Assembly: GCF_018729455.1 (NCBI RefSeq)
Contig: NZ_JAHHZF010000016.1
Coordinates: 1-64,000, forward strand
Direction of reading: 5' to 3'
Origin: Prosthecodimorpha staleyi
GTDB taxonomy: Bacteria > Pseudomonadota > Alphaproteobacteria > Rhizobiales > Ancalomicrobiaceae
Length of the DNA stretch: 64,000 nucleotides
The notes under the pieces are model-generated. The model was not told where the DNA came from. It did no database searches and saw nothing but the letters and a program-made list of their open reading frames with translations. Position 1 is the stretch's first letter. Each line of letters begins with the position of its first letter. This document shows positions 26,547 through 35,779 of this stretch, one piece after another. The position numbers and the translations under genes are program-made.

Positions 26547-27407
26547 ATGACCGGGGCCCCGACCGTCCCGTCACCCGCCATTCCGTCCGCGGCCGCGTCG
26601 CGCGCCGATCGGCCGGTCGTCCTCGGCTGCCAGGGCATCGAGCGCTCCTTCGGCGGTCTGCGTGCGCTGAAGGGCGTTTCGCTGGAGGTGCGCGAGGGCG
26701 AGATCCTCGGCCTGGTCGGCCCGAACGGGTCCGGCAAGACCACCATGGTCAATGTGGTCACCGGCTTCTATCCGCCCCAGGGCGGCAAGATTACGCTCTA
26801 CGGTGACGACGTGACCGGCCTCGCCCCGCACAAGGTCGCGCAACGCCGCGTCGCCCGCACCTTCCAGAATCTCGCCCTGTTCAAAGGCATGAGCGTGCTC
26901 GACAACATCCTGATCGGGCGCCACGTCCACATGCGGCCGAGCGCGCTCGGGGCGCTGTTCTACTGGTGGTGGGCGGAGCGCGAGGAATTGGCGCATCGGC
27001 GCGTCGTCGAGGACGTGATCGAGTTCATGCAGCTGCAGGACATCCGCGACGAGCCCGTCGAGGTGATCCCGCTCGGCCTGCAGAAGCGTGTCGAACTGGC
27101 CCGTGCGCTGGTCTCCGAGCCGCGCTTCCTGATCCTGGACGAGCCGATGGCCGGCATGAACCAGGAGGAAAAGGAATATATCGCCCGCTTCATCCTCGAT
27201 GCGCGCGAGGCCCGCGGCGTCACCATCCTGATCATCGAACACCACATGGACGTGGTCACCGCCATCTGCGACCATGTCGTGGTTCTCAGCTACGGGGAAA
27301 TCATCGCGGAAGGGCCGCCCGCGCAGGCGATCGCCCATCCGAGCGTGGTCAGTGCCTATCTGGGCGAGCGCGCGGCCAAGCGCCAGCGCGGGGGAGCGGC
27401 GACATGA
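26547..27407 (+). CDS. livG: ABC transporter ATP-binding protein, LivG type (module 2)
   Basis: The 286-residue ATPase has Walker [10 protein letters not shown], the LivG-type region [21 protein letters not shown], signature-like [15 protein letters not shown] in place of LSGGQ, and Walker [16 protein letters not shown]. An N-terminal stretch of about 30 residues precedes the fold. It overlaps the following ligase gene by ATGA. Its LivF partner is encoded at the far end of the operon (32679). Confidence 0.92.
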   Translation: MTGAPTVPSPAIPSAAASRADRPVVLGCQGIERSFGGLRALKGVSLEVREGEILGLVGPNGSGKTTMVNVVTGFYPPQGGKITLYGDDVTGLAPHKVAQRRVARTFQNLALFKGMSVLDNILIGRHVHMRPSALGALFYWWWAEREELAHRRVVEDVIEFMQLQDIRDEPVEVIPLGLQKRVELARALVSEPRFLILDEPMAGMNQEEKEYIARFILDAREARGVTILIIEHHMDVVTAICDHVVVLSYGEIIAEGPPAQAIAHPSVVSAYLGERAAKRQRGGAAT

Positions 27408-29335
27408 CGGCGCCCCTCGTGCAGACCGGGCTCACCGCCGCGGCGGACCTGCCGCAGACCTTGATCGCCGCCCTGGTCCGAAACGCCACGGTCTATCGCG
27501 ACCGCGTCGCTTTCCGCGAACGGCGCTACGGCATCTGGCAGGAGCAGACCTGGACCGAGGTTCTCGACGAGGTTCTGGCCATCGCGGCGGGACTGGAAAC
27601 GCTCGGGCTGTCCGCCGGCAGCGCCATGACGGTGATCGGTGACAACCGACCCCGGCTCTACTATGCGATGCTGGCCGCCAACATGCTGCGCGCCTTCCCG
27701 TCGCCGGCCTTTCCGGATATCCCGCTCGAGGAACTGATCGCCGCCACCCGGCATGGCAACGCGATGATCGCCATCGGCGAGGACCAGGAACAGGTCGACA
27801 AGCTCCTGGAACTGCGTGCGGCCACCGGCCGCGCGGCCACCATCCTCTATGACGACGAGCGCGGCTTCGACACCTATGCGGCCGACGGGCTGATGTCGAT
27901 CGAGGCGCTGGTTGGCCGCGGCCGCGAACGGCTCGCCCGCGAGCCCGGCTTGCGCGATCGCCTGATCGGCGCCGCCCGCCCCGACGACGTGACCGTGCTG
28001 CTGCATTCCTCCGGCACGACCGGCCTGCCCAAGGGCATCCCGCTGCTCCACCGCAATGTCACCCGGGGCGTCGCGAATGCCGCCCGCAGCGGCTATTTTT
28101 ACCCGCACGAGGAGCTCTACGCCTATCTGCCGACCGCCTGGGTCGGGGATTTCGTCTTCACGCTCGGCGCCGGGCTGATGATGGCGGCGACCATCAACGT
28201 GCCCGAGCGCCAGGAGACGGTGTTGCGCGACCTGCGCGAGGTCTCGCCGACCTTCTATCTCGCCGCCCCGCGCGCCTGGGACCAGATGCTGACCCGCGTC
28301 CAGGTCGGCATGAAGAACTCGACCCCGTTCAAACGCTGGCTGTTCGACACCATCATGCCGCGCGCCATCGAACTGGAGCGCAAGCGCCTGGCCGGCGGCA
28401 CGCCGACGCTGTCCGAACGGGTGGTCGACGCCATCGGCAACCTGCTGGTCTACGCCCCCTTGCGCGACTATCTCGGGCTCGCGCGGGCCGAGCGGGCCTT
28501 CACGGGCGGCGAGGCGCTCGGCGAGGACACCTTCCTGTTCTTCCGCGCGCTCGGCATCAAGCTGAAGCAGTTCTACGGCCAGACCGAAACCTGCGCGCTG
28601 ACCGCGGCCCAGACCGAAGGCCACGTCAAGCTGCACACGGTCGGCCGGCCGATCGAGGGGGCGGAGATCCGCATCGACGACAGCGGCGAGATCCTGGTGC
28701 GCTCACCCTCGGTGATCCCCGGCTATTTCGACGACCCGGAGGCGACCGCCAAGGCGATCGAAGACGGCTGGCTGCATACCGGCGATGCCGGCCGCTTCGA
28801 CGAAGACGGCGACCTGATCGTGCTCGGCCGCGTCAGCGAGGTCGTGCGTACCGCCGCGGGCGAGCGCTACATCCCGAACTTCATCGAGAACCGGCTGAAA
28901 TTCAGCCCCTATATCCGCAACGTCGCGGTGCTCGGCGCCGGCCGCGACCTCTTGACCGCGATCGTCTGCATCGATTTCGACGCGGTCGGCCACTGGGCCG
29001 AAGAGCGCGCGCTGTCCTACACCTCCTATGCCGAGCTGTCGCAGCGGCCGGAGGTGCAGGGCCTCGTCGCCGAGGTCGTCCGGCACGTCAACAAGACCCA
29101 GCCCGAAGCCCTGCGCGTCCGCCGCTTCGTCAACCTGCACAAGGATTTCGATGCCGATGACGGCGAGATCACGCGCACCCGCAAGCTGCGCCGCAACATG
29201 ATCGAGACCACCTATGCGCCGCTGATCGATGCACTCTATGGCGGGGCGGTCGAGACCGTCTACGAAGCGGCCATCACCTACGAGAATGGCGAGCGGGGCG
29301 TCATCCGGCGCACCCTCCGGATCGGCGAGGTCTGA
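27404..29335 (+). CDS. Long-chain-type acyl-CoA synthetase (AMP-forming), module 2
   Basis: The 643-residue protein is a distant paralogue of the module 1 ligase. P-loop VLLHSSGTTGLPKGIPLLH has H-S where most have Y-T; QFYGQTE, GWLHTGDAGRFDEDGDL and the C-terminal DDGEITRTRKLRRNMIE follow. Like its paralogue it lies between LivG and LivH genes. The substrate is probably a hydrophobic carboxylic acid imported by module 2. Confidence 0.92.
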   Translation: MTAPLVQTGLTAAADLPQTLIAALVRNATVYRDRVAFRERRYGIWQEQTWTEVLDEVLAIAAGLETLGLSAGSAMTVIGDNRPRLYYAMLAANMLRAFPSPAFPDIPLEELIAATRHGNAMIAIGEDQEQVDKLLELRAATGRAATILYDDERGFDTYAADGLMSIEALVGRGRERLAREPGLRDRLIGAARPDDVTVLLHSSGTTGLPKGIPLLHRNVTRGVANAARSGYFYPHEELYAYLPTAWVGDFVFTLGAGLMMAATINVPERQETVLRDLREVSPTFYLAAPRAWDQMLTRVQVGMKNSTPFKRWLFDTIMPRAIELERKRLAGGTPTLSERVVDAIGNLLVYAPLRDYLGLARAERAFTGGEALGEDTFLFFRALGIKLKQFYGQTETCALTAAQTEGHVKLHTVGRPIEGAEIRIDDSGEILVRSPSVIPGYFDDPEATAKAIEDGWLHTGDAGRFDEDGDLIVLGRVSEVVRTAAGERYIPNFIENRLKFSPYIRNVAVLGAGRDLLTAIVCIDFDAVGHWAEERALSYTSYAELSQRPEVQGLVAEVVRHVNKTQPEALRVRRFVNLHKDFDADDGEITRTRKLRRNMIETTYAPLIDALYGGAVETVYEAAITYENGERGVIRRTLRIGEV

Positions 29336-29340
29336 CGCCC

Positions 29341-30228
29341 ATGGACTGGATGCTGATCGCCGAACTCGCCGTCAACGGGGTCTTCGTGGGGCTGATGTAT
29401 GCCCTAGTCTCGCTCGGCATGGTGTTGATCTACAAGACGTCCGGCATCGCCAACCTGGCGCAGGGCGCCATCGCGATGACCGGCGGCTATGTCGCCTGGG
29501 TGCTGCTCGCCGGGCTCGGTGCGCCGGTCTGGCTGGCCATTCCCGGTGCGCTGGTCGGCATGTTCGGCTTCGGCATGCTGATCGAGCGCGTCGCATTGCG
29601 GCGGATGATCGGCCAGCCGGTGATCATGACCATCATGCTCACCCTCGGCATCGAGATCATGCTGCGCGGGCTGCTGCCGGGCGTGTTCGGCGCCTCGGTC
29701 AAGCGGCTCGACATCGGCATCCCGCAAGCGCCGCTGTTCGTCGCCGACCTCCTGATCAACCGCGCCACCCTGATCGGCGGCGGCATCTCGCTGGTGCTGA
29801 TCGTCGCCTCGCTGATCTTCTTCAATTCGCGCTTCGGCGTCGTCATGCGGGCAGTCGCCGACGACCAGACCGCATCCTGGTCGGTCGGCATCCGGGTCGA
29901 GCGGGCGATCGCGGTCGCCTGGGGCCTCGGCGCGGTCGCCGCCACGGCGGCCGGCATCCTGTGGGGCTCGACGCAGGGCGTCGACTGGTCGCTCTCGCTC
30001 CTGCTCATCAAGGCGCTGGCGATCGCCATCCTGGGCGGGCTCGATTCCATCGGCGGCGTGCTGATCGCCGGCGTCATCGTCGGCGTCGCGGAGAGCCTCG
30101 CCACCGGTGTGGTCGACCCGCTGGTCGGCGGCGGCACGCGCGATATCGTTGCCGCCGTGATCATCCTGGCCACGCTGCTGTTCAAGCCGCACGGCCTGTT
30201 TGGCCGCGAACATATCGAAAGGGTGTAG
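29341..30228 (+). CDS. livH: ABC transporter permease, LivH type (module 2)
   Basis: The 295-residue membrane protein opens LAVNGVFVGLMYALVSLGMVLIY, has GIANLAQGAIAMTGGYVAWVL, and the loop GGLDSIGGVLIAGVIVG near the end. About eight membrane segments are visible. It begins five bases after the ligase stop. Confidence 0.93.
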   Translation: MDWMLIAELAVNGVFVGLMYALVSLGMVLIYKTSGIANLAQGAIAMTGGYVAWVLLAGLGAPVWLAIPGALVGMFGFGMLIERVALRRMIGQPVIMTIMLTLGIEIMLRGLLPGVFGASVKRLDIGIPQAPLFVADLLINRATLIGGGISLVLIVASLIFFNSRFGVVMRAVADDQTASWSVGIRVERAIAVAWGLGAVAATAAGILWGSTQGVDWSLSLLLIKALAIAILGGLDSIGGVLIAGVIVGVAESLATGVVDPLVGGGTRDIVAAVIILATLLFKPHGLFGREHIERV

Positions 30229-30232
30229 CCCC

Positions 30233-31306
30233 GTGTTCTACAGACGCGCCGGCATCCGGCACACCCGCTATCAGGACGAACGCCAGCTGTTCCCGCTCGC
30301 CTTCGACCGCGGCCTGATCCTGACCGTCCTCGCAGTGCTTCTGGCTGCGCCGATCCTGTTCGACCGGCTGTGGCTGACCGGCTATCTGCTGCCCTGGCTG
30401 ATCTGGACCTCGGCCGCGCTCGGCCTCAACCTGCTGATGGGCTGGGCCGGGCAGATCCATCTCGGCTACGGCGCCGTGATGGGGATCGGGGCCTATACCG
30501 GCGTGCATCTCGTGCGCTTCGGGGTGCCGCTCGAAATCGCCATGATCGCGGGCGGCATCATGAGCGCCGGCATCGGCACGGTGTTCGGCGCCGCCGCGCT
30601 CCGGATGAAGGGCATCTACCTGGCCATGGCGACGCTCGCCATGCAGTTCATCGTCGACTTCGTCATCTCGCACAATGCCGCGATCAGCGGCGGCACGCTC
30701 GCCACCCTGCAGGTGCCGTCGGTGCGCTTCCTCGGCGTGCCGCTGACCAGCGATTGGGCGACCTACTATTTCGCGCTCTTCGTCTGCTTCGTGATCACGC
30801 TCTTCATGCTCAACGTGAAGCGCACCAGTTTCGGGCGGGCGCTCGCCGCCCTGCGCGAGAAGGACTATGCGGCCCAGATCCTCGGCGTCTCGACCTTCCG
30901 CTACAAGCTGATGGCCTTCTGGGTCTCGTCCTTCATCGGCGGCGTGGTCGGGACGGTGCTGGCGGTCGCCTATCTGCGCGCCGTCTCGCCCGACCAGTTC
31001 CACCTGGAGCTCTCGATCCAGATCCTCGCGATGATCATCGTCGGCGGCCTCGGCAGCGTGCTCGGCCCCTTCTTCGGCACGGCGCTGATCCTGTTTGCCC
31101 CGATCGTCCTCAACAACATGCTCGGCAGCGTGGCTGCGACCTTCGGGCTCGACCTGCCGATCGACATGCGCGCCCACCTGCCGCTGCTCGCCTACGGCCT
31201 GCTGGTGATCGGCTTCCTGCTCTACGAGCCGCTCGGCCTCGCCAAGCTCTACGCCAACTTCCGCAACTACATGCTCGTCTGGCCGTTCCGCCACGCCCAG
31301 CGGTGA
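30233..31306 (+). CDS. livM: ABC transporter permease, LivM type (module 2)
   Basis: The 357-residue membrane protein has ALGLNLLMGWAGQIHLGYGAVMGIGAY, LRMKGIYLAMATLAMQF and GGLGSVLGPFFG, the LivM landmarks. GTG 30233 is chosen because it lies just after the LivH stop; the ATG 11 codons earlier would overlap LivH. A cytoplasmic N-terminal stretch of about 30 residues (VFYRRAGIRHTRYQDERQLF) precedes the first membrane segment. Confidence 0.9.
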   Translation: MFYRRAGIRHTRYQDERQLFPLAFDRGLILTVLAVLLAAPILFDRLWLTGYLLPWLIWTSAALGLNLLMGWAGQIHLGYGAVMGIGAYTGVHLVRFGVPLEIAMIAGGIMSAGIGTVFGAAALRMKGIYLAMATLAMQFIVDFVISHNAAISGGTLATLQVPSVRFLGVPLTSDWATYYFALFVCFVITLFMLNVKRTSFGRALAALREKDYAAQILGVSTFRYKLMAFWVSSFIGGVVGTVLAVAYLRAVSPDQFHLELSIQILAMIIVGGLGSVLGPFFGTALILFAPIVLNNMLGSVAATFGLDLPIDMRAHLPLLAYGLLVIGFLLYEPLGLAKLYANFRNYMLVWPFRHAQR

Positions 31307-31344
31307 CGGCCCCCCAACAGAACAAGGGCTAGGAGGAAACACTC

Positions 31345-32607
31345 ATGTCGATCGATCGTCGGAGTTTCATCGCCGGCACGGCCGCCGTCGCGGCCCAGTT
31401 CGGCTTCGCGTCCCGGGTCTATGCCGAGGACAAGATCGTGCGCTTCACCATCGCGCAGGATTTCACCCGCATCTACACCTTCGTCACGTCCGAATACAAT
31501 CAGGGCCAGCGCGACTACTTCGCCCTCGTCAACGAGCGCGGCGGGGTCGGTGGCTACAAGATCGTCGCCGACGTGACCGATCACGCCAACGACCTGCCGC
31601 GCGCCATCGAGGCCTATGAGCGCGGCAAGCGCGAGGGCGCGGTGCTGATCGATCCGCTCTCCACCCCGGTCGCCCGCGCCCTGGTGCCGCGCGCGCTCGA
31701 AGACAAGATCAACATGATCACCGCCTATTCGGGCCGCAGCGACGCCGCCGACGGCACCGCCTTCCCGTATGTTCTGCCGCTGTCGATCAACTACTGGACC
31801 CAGGCCGGCCTGATCATCGAGAATTTCAAGAAGACCGAGAAGGGCAGCCTGAAGGGCAAGAAGATCGTCTTCGTCCATATCGACACGCCCTTCGGCAAGG
31901 AGCCGCTGTCGATCCTGCAGGTGCTCGCGCAGAAGGAAGGCTTCGAGCTTCTGACCTTCCCCTATACCCCGCCGGGCAACGACCAGTCGGCGATCTGGCC
32001 GCAGGTGCGCCGCGCCCGTCCGGACTTCGTGATCTTCTGGGGCGCCGGCGTCGGCCAGACTGTGGCGCTGACCGAGGCGATCCGCAACGGCCTGCCGATG
32101 GACCGGGTCTCGTCGAGCGTCTGGCTGTCGGAATCCGACATGGATGTGGTCGGCCGCGATGCCGCCAAGGGCGTGATGAAGGTCGAGCCCTGCGTCGGCG
32201 GCCGCGAACCGAAGATCATCAAGGACATCCTGGCCGAGGTGGTCGGCAAGGGGAAGGGCGCCGGGCCGGAGGCCAAGGTCGGCACCGCCTACTACAATTA
32301 CGGCGTCCAGATGGGTGCGCTGATGGTCGAGGGCGTCCGCCTCGCCGCCGCCAAGGCGCCGAACGGCCCCGTCACCGGTCCGTGGCTCAATGACGGCCTG
32401 CGCTCGATCACCAACTTCACCGCCGAGGGCCTGCTGCCGCCGACGACGGTGACCCGCGAGGACCACCAGGGCGGCGGCATGGGCCGAATCTCGCGTTGGG
32501 ACGGGGCGAAGTTCGTGCCCGTCACCGACTGGTTCTCGGCCAACCAGGATGTGGTCTGGGGCGAGATCAAGAAGAACTCCGAGACCTTCAAGACGACCGG
32601 CAAGTGA
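31345..32607 (+). CDS. Periplasmic substrate-binding protein with Tat signal, LivK-like (module 2)
   Basis: The 420-residue binding protein begins MSIDRRSFIAGTAAVAAQFG, a twin-arginine signal (RR-S-F), with likely cleavage after VYA. So it is probably folded before export, unlike the Sec-exported protein of module 1. The type I binding fold is visible (NQGQRDYFALVNERGGVGGYK, STPVARALVPRALEDKINMI). GGAGGAAACACTC precedes the ATG. It supplies ligand to the module 2 permease. Confidence 0.92.
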   Translation: MSIDRRSFIAGTAAVAAQFGFASRVYAEDKIVRFTIAQDFTRIYTFVTSEYNQGQRDYFALVNERGGVGGYKIVADVTDHANDLPRAIEAYERGKREGAVLIDPLSTPVARALVPRALEDKINMITAYSGRSDAADGTAFPYVLPLSINYWTQAGLIIENFKKTEKGSLKGKKIVFVHIDTPFGKEPLSILQVLAQKEGFELLTFPYTPPGNDQSAIWPQVRRARPDFVIFWGAGVGQTVALTEAIRNGLPMDRVSSSVWLSESDMDVVGRDAAKGVMKVEPCVGGREPKIIKDILAEVVGKGKGAGPEAKVGTAYYNYGVQMGALMVEGVRLAAAKAPNGPVTGPWLNDGLRSITNFTAEGLLPPTTVTREDHQGGGMGRISRWDGAKFVPVTDWFSANQDVVWGEIKKNSETFKTTGK

Positions 32608-32627
32608 CCCGGATCGACACAACGGAA

Positions 32628-32652
32628 CCCGGCCGCGCGCAGCGCGGTCGGG
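32628..32652 (+). other. Intercistronic stem-loop after the binding-protein gene
   Basis: CCCGGCCGCGC (32628-32638) pairs with GCGCGGTCGGG (32642-32652) around a GCA loop, giving 11 pairs including one G-U. No T-run follows, so it is not a classical terminator. It sits 20 bp after the binding-protein stop in the only sizeable gap inside module 2, where it could protect the upstream mRNA or reduce read-through into the LivF gene. Confidence 0.55.
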
Positions 32653-32678
32653 GCGCTTCTCGGGGTTAGGTCGGAACC

Positions 32679-33470
32679 ATGGCGCTCCTGTCGCTGAACA
32701 ATATCGAAGTCGCCTACGACCAGGTCTTCCTTGCCGTGCGGGGCGTCTCGATCGAGGTGCCGGAGCGCGGCCTGGTCGCGCTGCTCGGGGCCAACGGCGC
32801 CGGCAAGAGCACGGTGCTGAAATCGATCTCCGGTCTCCTCAAGCCGGAGCGCGGTGCCGTCAATCGTGGCGAGATCGCCTTCGACGGCCGCTCGATCCTG
32901 GCGATCGATCCGCCCGACCGGGTCCGGCTCGGCATCGTCCATGTGCTCGAGGGGCGGCGCGTCTTCGGCCATCTGACGCCCAAGGAGAACCTGATCGCCG
33001 CGGCGACCATGCATCGCGACCGCGGCCATGTCGCGGCCCTGATCGACCGCATGTTCCAGACCTTCCCGCGGCTGGCCGAGCGCGCCAAGGCCAAGGCCGG
33101 CTATCTCTCCGGTGGCGAGCAGCAGATGCTGGCGATCGCCCGTGCGCTGATGACCGAGCCGCGCCTCCTGATGCTCGACGAGCCGAGCCTCGGCCTGGCG
33201 CCGTTCCTGGTCGACGAGATCTTCGACATCATCCGCGCGATCAACGAGCGCGACGGCGTCGCGGTGCTGCTGGTCGAGCAGAACGCCACCGCCGCCCTGG
33301 AGATCGCCCATTCCGGCTATCTGATCGAGAACGGCCGCATCCTGATGGGCGGCACCGCGGAGGTGCTGCGCAGCAATCCGGACGTGGCCGACGCCTATCT
33401 GGGCGGCCACCAGAAGGTCGACTATCACGCGGTCAAGCATTACCGCCGGCGCAAGCGCTGGCTGGCCTGA
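32679..33470 (+). CDS. livF: ABC transporter ATP-binding protein, LivF type (module 2)
   Basis: The 263-residue ATPase has Walker A GANGAGKST, signature LSGGEQQ, and Walker B LLMLDEPSLGLAPF. It partners the LivG-type ATPase encoded at 26547. Its C-terminus (KHYRRRKRWLA) is nearly the same as that of the module 1 LivF. It lies 71 bp after the binding-protein gene, behind a stem-loop. Confidence 0.92.
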   Translation: MALLSLNNIEVAYDQVFLAVRGVSIEVPERGLVALLGANGAGKSTVLKSISGLLKPERGAVNRGEIAFDGRSILAIDPPDRVRLGIVHVLEGRRVFGHLTPKENLIAAATMHRDRGHVAALIDRMFQTFPRLAERAKAKAGYLSGGEQQMLAIARALMTEPRLLMLDEPSLGLAPFLVDEIFDIIRAINERDGVAVLLVEQNATAALEIAHSGYLIENGRILMGGTAEVLRSNPDVADAYLGGHQKVDYHAVKHYRRRKRWLA

Positions 33471-33551
33471 GAGGATGTGAAGGAATGCCCGAAAGGTGCG
33501 GACGTGGGCGAAGAATACCCATGATATCGAAGGGCATTCTTTCGCATCCTC
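33471..33551 (+). other. Long RNA stem-loop between livF and PaaK-like gene
   Basis: Bases 33471-33490 pair with 33532-33551 over 20 continuous positions: 18 Watson-Crick and two G-U pairs in the plus-strand transcript, with a 41-base loop. On the minus strand the two wobbles would be A-C mismatches, which argues for a structure in the sense RNA. The left arm begins immediately after the LivF stop codon; the right arm ends 31 bases before the next start. There is no T-run. It may be an attenuator, processing site or mRNA stabiliser. Confidence 0.65.
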
Positions 33552-33582
33552 GATCCCTTCATAAACTCTGAGGGTCCGATCC

Positions 33583-34815
33583 ATGGCGAAATTCCACGAC
33601 CGCCGCGAGACGCAGGCGCCGGCCCGACGCGAGGCGGACCTGATGGCCCGGCTGCCCGCCGTGGTCGCCGCCGCCCGGGCACTGCCGGCCTGGCGGCGTC
33701 TCCTCGCCAAGGTCGACCCGGCGACGGTGGTCGATCGCGCGGCGCTGGCCCGGCTGCCGGTGTTCCGCAAGTCCGATCTGCCCGCCCTCCAGCGCTCGGG
33801 CCTGCCCTTCGGCGGCGCCATCCCGGGCCGGCCGGGCGACTACCGCCGGCTGATGATGTCGCCGGGCCCGATCTTCGAGCCGGAGGCCCATGACGAGGAT
33901 CCCTGGCGGGTCGCTCGCGCCCTGACCGCCGCCGGGATCGGCCGGCGCGGGGTGATGCTGAACACCTTCTCCTACCACCTGACCCCGGGCGCCTGGTGCT
34001 TCGACGCCGGCGCGCGGGCGGTCGGCTGCGCGGTCATTCCGGCGGGCCCCGGCAATATCGACGCCCAGCTCGACCTGATCGAGGCCTACCGGCCGGATGC
34101 CTATGCGGGCGTGCCGGACTTCCTCAAGCTGATCCTCGATGCCGGCCGCGACCGGGGCCGCAACGTCGGCTCGATCCGCCGCGCCATCGTCTCCGGCGCG
34201 GCCTTTCCGCCCTCGCTGCAGGCGGAGTTCCGCGCGCGCGGCATCGACGCCTATCAGCTCTACGCGACCGCCGAATGCGGCGCGATCGCCTATGAGACGC
34301 CGGCCCGCGAGGGGCTGGTCGTCAACGAGGACATCATCCTGGAGATCCTGCGCCCCGGCACCGGCGATCCGGTCGCGGAGGGCGAGGTCGGCGAGGTGGC
34401 GGTCACCATCCTCGATCCGAAGAAGCCGCTGCTGCGCTTCGCGCTCGGCGATCTCTCCGCCATCCTGCCCGGCCGCTCGCCCTGCGGGCGCAGCAATGCG
34501 CGCATCCGCGGCTGGCTCGGCCGGGCCGACCAGGCCGCCAAGGTCAAGGGCATGTTCGTCCGGCCCGAGCAGGTCGCCGCCGTGCTGGCGCGGCACACCG
34601 AGGTCGGCCGCGCACGGCTGGTCGTCGCCCGGGCCGGGGAGGCGGATGTGATGACGCTCCAGGCGGAATGCGCGGCACCCGGACCGGGCCTTTCGGACGC
34701 CTTGGCGGCGACGGTCAGGTCGGTCATGAAACTCAGAGCGGCGATCGAACTGGTGCCGCCGGGCAGCCTGCCCAACGACGGCAAGGTCATCGAGGATAGG
34801 CGTCCGGTCGGCTGA
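33583..34815 (+). CDS. PaaK-like AMP-binding enzyme (phenylacetate-CoA ligase family)
   Basis: The 410-residue protein resembles phenylacetate-CoA ligases: LMMSPGPIFEP in the nucleotide-loop area, SGAAFPP, YQLYATAECGAIAYET, LRFALGDLSAIL and GRADQAAKVKGMFVRPEQV. The P-loop that reads SSGTTG-like in PaaK is not evident here, so the nucleotide site may be altered. It would activate a carboxylic acid, probably aromatic or short-chain. It follows LivF behind a long stem-loop and precedes a crotonase gene. Confidence 0.8.
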   Translation: MAKFHDRRETQAPARREADLMARLPAVVAAARALPAWRRLLAKVDPATVVDRAALARLPVFRKSDLPALQRSGLPFGGAIPGRPGDYRRLMMSPGPIFEPEAHDEDPWRVARALTAAGIGRRGVMLNTFSYHLTPGAWCFDAGARAVGCAVIPAGPGNIDAQLDLIEAYRPDAYAGVPDFLKLILDAGRDRGRNVGSIRRAIVSGAAFPPSLQAEFRARGIDAYQLYATAECGAIAYETPAREGLVVNEDIILEILRPGTGDPVAEGEVGEVAVTILDPKKPLLRFALGDLSAILPGRSPCGRSNARIRGWLGRADQAAKVKGMFVRPEQVAAVLARHTEVGRARLVVARAGEADVMTLQAECAAPGPGLSDALAATVRSVMKLRAAIELVPPGSLPNDGKVIEDRRPVG

Positions 34816-34844
34816 TCGGGATGGCGGGACCGGGAGGGACGGAT

Positions 34845-35636
34845 ATGGAGCGCAGGCAGGAAGACGTCGTATTGGTATCGCGACGCGGCTCGACGGCGAT
34901 CGTGACGATGAACCGGCCGGGCGTGCTGAACGTGCTCGACGAGGCCATGGCGGACGGTCTCGTGGCGGCCTTCTCGACGCTGGCCGCGGACGACACCGTG
35001 CGGGTCGTGATCCTGGCCGGGGCCGGACGTTCCTTCATGGCCGGCGGCGATCTTGCCCGCTTTCATGCCGATCTCGAAGGCGCGCCCGGGACGGCGGCCG
35101 GTCTGATCGACAAGTTCCACCGGCTGATGCGGATCATGAAGGACATGCGCGCGGTCGTCATCGCGGCCGTGCACGGGCCGGTCGCCGGCGGCGGGGTCGG
35201 GCTCGCCTTCGCGTGCGATCTGGTCGTCGCCGCGGAAGGGACGACCTTCCTGTCGGCCTATACCAAACTCGGCACCAGCCCGGACGGCGGCACGACCTGG
35301 TCGCTGACCCGTCTAATGGGACCGCGGCGGGCGCTGGAATTCGTGCTCTTCAACCAGCCGCTGCCGACCGACAAGGCGCTCGAATGGGGCATGGTCAACC
35401 GGGTCGTGCCGAAGGATGATCTGATGGCTGCGGTGGACGGGCTCGCCGACCGGCTGGTCGCCTCGGCGACCGGGGCGACCGCATCGGTCAAGCGGCTGAT
35501 CCAGTCGGCCACGCAGGCGAGCTTCGACGAGCAGCTCGACCGCGAAAAGGCCTCCTTCGTCGCGGCCGCCGGCACGGCGGATTTCCGTGAAGGCATCTCG
35601 GCCTTCTTCGAGAAGCGGCAGCCGTTCTTCTCCTGA
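34845..35636 (+). CDS. Enoyl-CoA hydratase/isomerase family protein
   Basis: The 263-residue crotonase has the oxyanion segments FMAGGDLARF and VHGPVAGGGVGLAFACDLVVA, and a YTKLGTSPDGGTTW region like PaaG-type isomerases, where aspartate rather than glutamate lies near the active site. It may hydrate or isomerise enoyl-CoA esters made from acids imported by module 2. ATG 34845 is chosen because GGGAGGG lies 6 bases upstream; an earlier in-frame ATG (34821) has no such site. It is the last gene of the operon. Confidence 0.88.
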   Translation: MERRQEDVVLVSRRGSTAIVTMNRPGVLNVLDEAMADGLVAAFSTLAADDTVRVVILAGAGRSFMAGGDLARFHADLEGAPGTAAGLIDKFHRLMRIMKDMRAVVIAAVHGPVAGGGVGLAFACDLVVAAEGTTFLSAYTKLGTSPDGGTTWSLTRLMGPRRALEFVLFNQPLPTDKALEWGMVNRVVPKDDLMAAVDGLADRLVASATGATASVKRLIQSATQASFDEQLDREKASFVAAAGTADFREGISAFFEKRQPFFS

Positions 35637-35779
35637 TCGGAGGCCTTGCCGGCGTGCCGGGGCGCCCTTCCCATCGGATTGGGGACGGCTTCCTTGCCCG
35701 GCCCGCCGGGATGCGGTTTCATTCCTGACAGCCGGCGGGGCCCCCGCCGAACGAATCCCGGCGGTCAGGATTTCTCATC

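Noticed and set aside
35697-35726. A stretch resembling the end of the left-edge repeat (CCGGGATGCGGTTTCAT against CCGGGATTGCGGTTTCG).
   Set aside because: The similarity is short, has a gap and lacks the flanking conserved blocks, so it is not counted as another copy.
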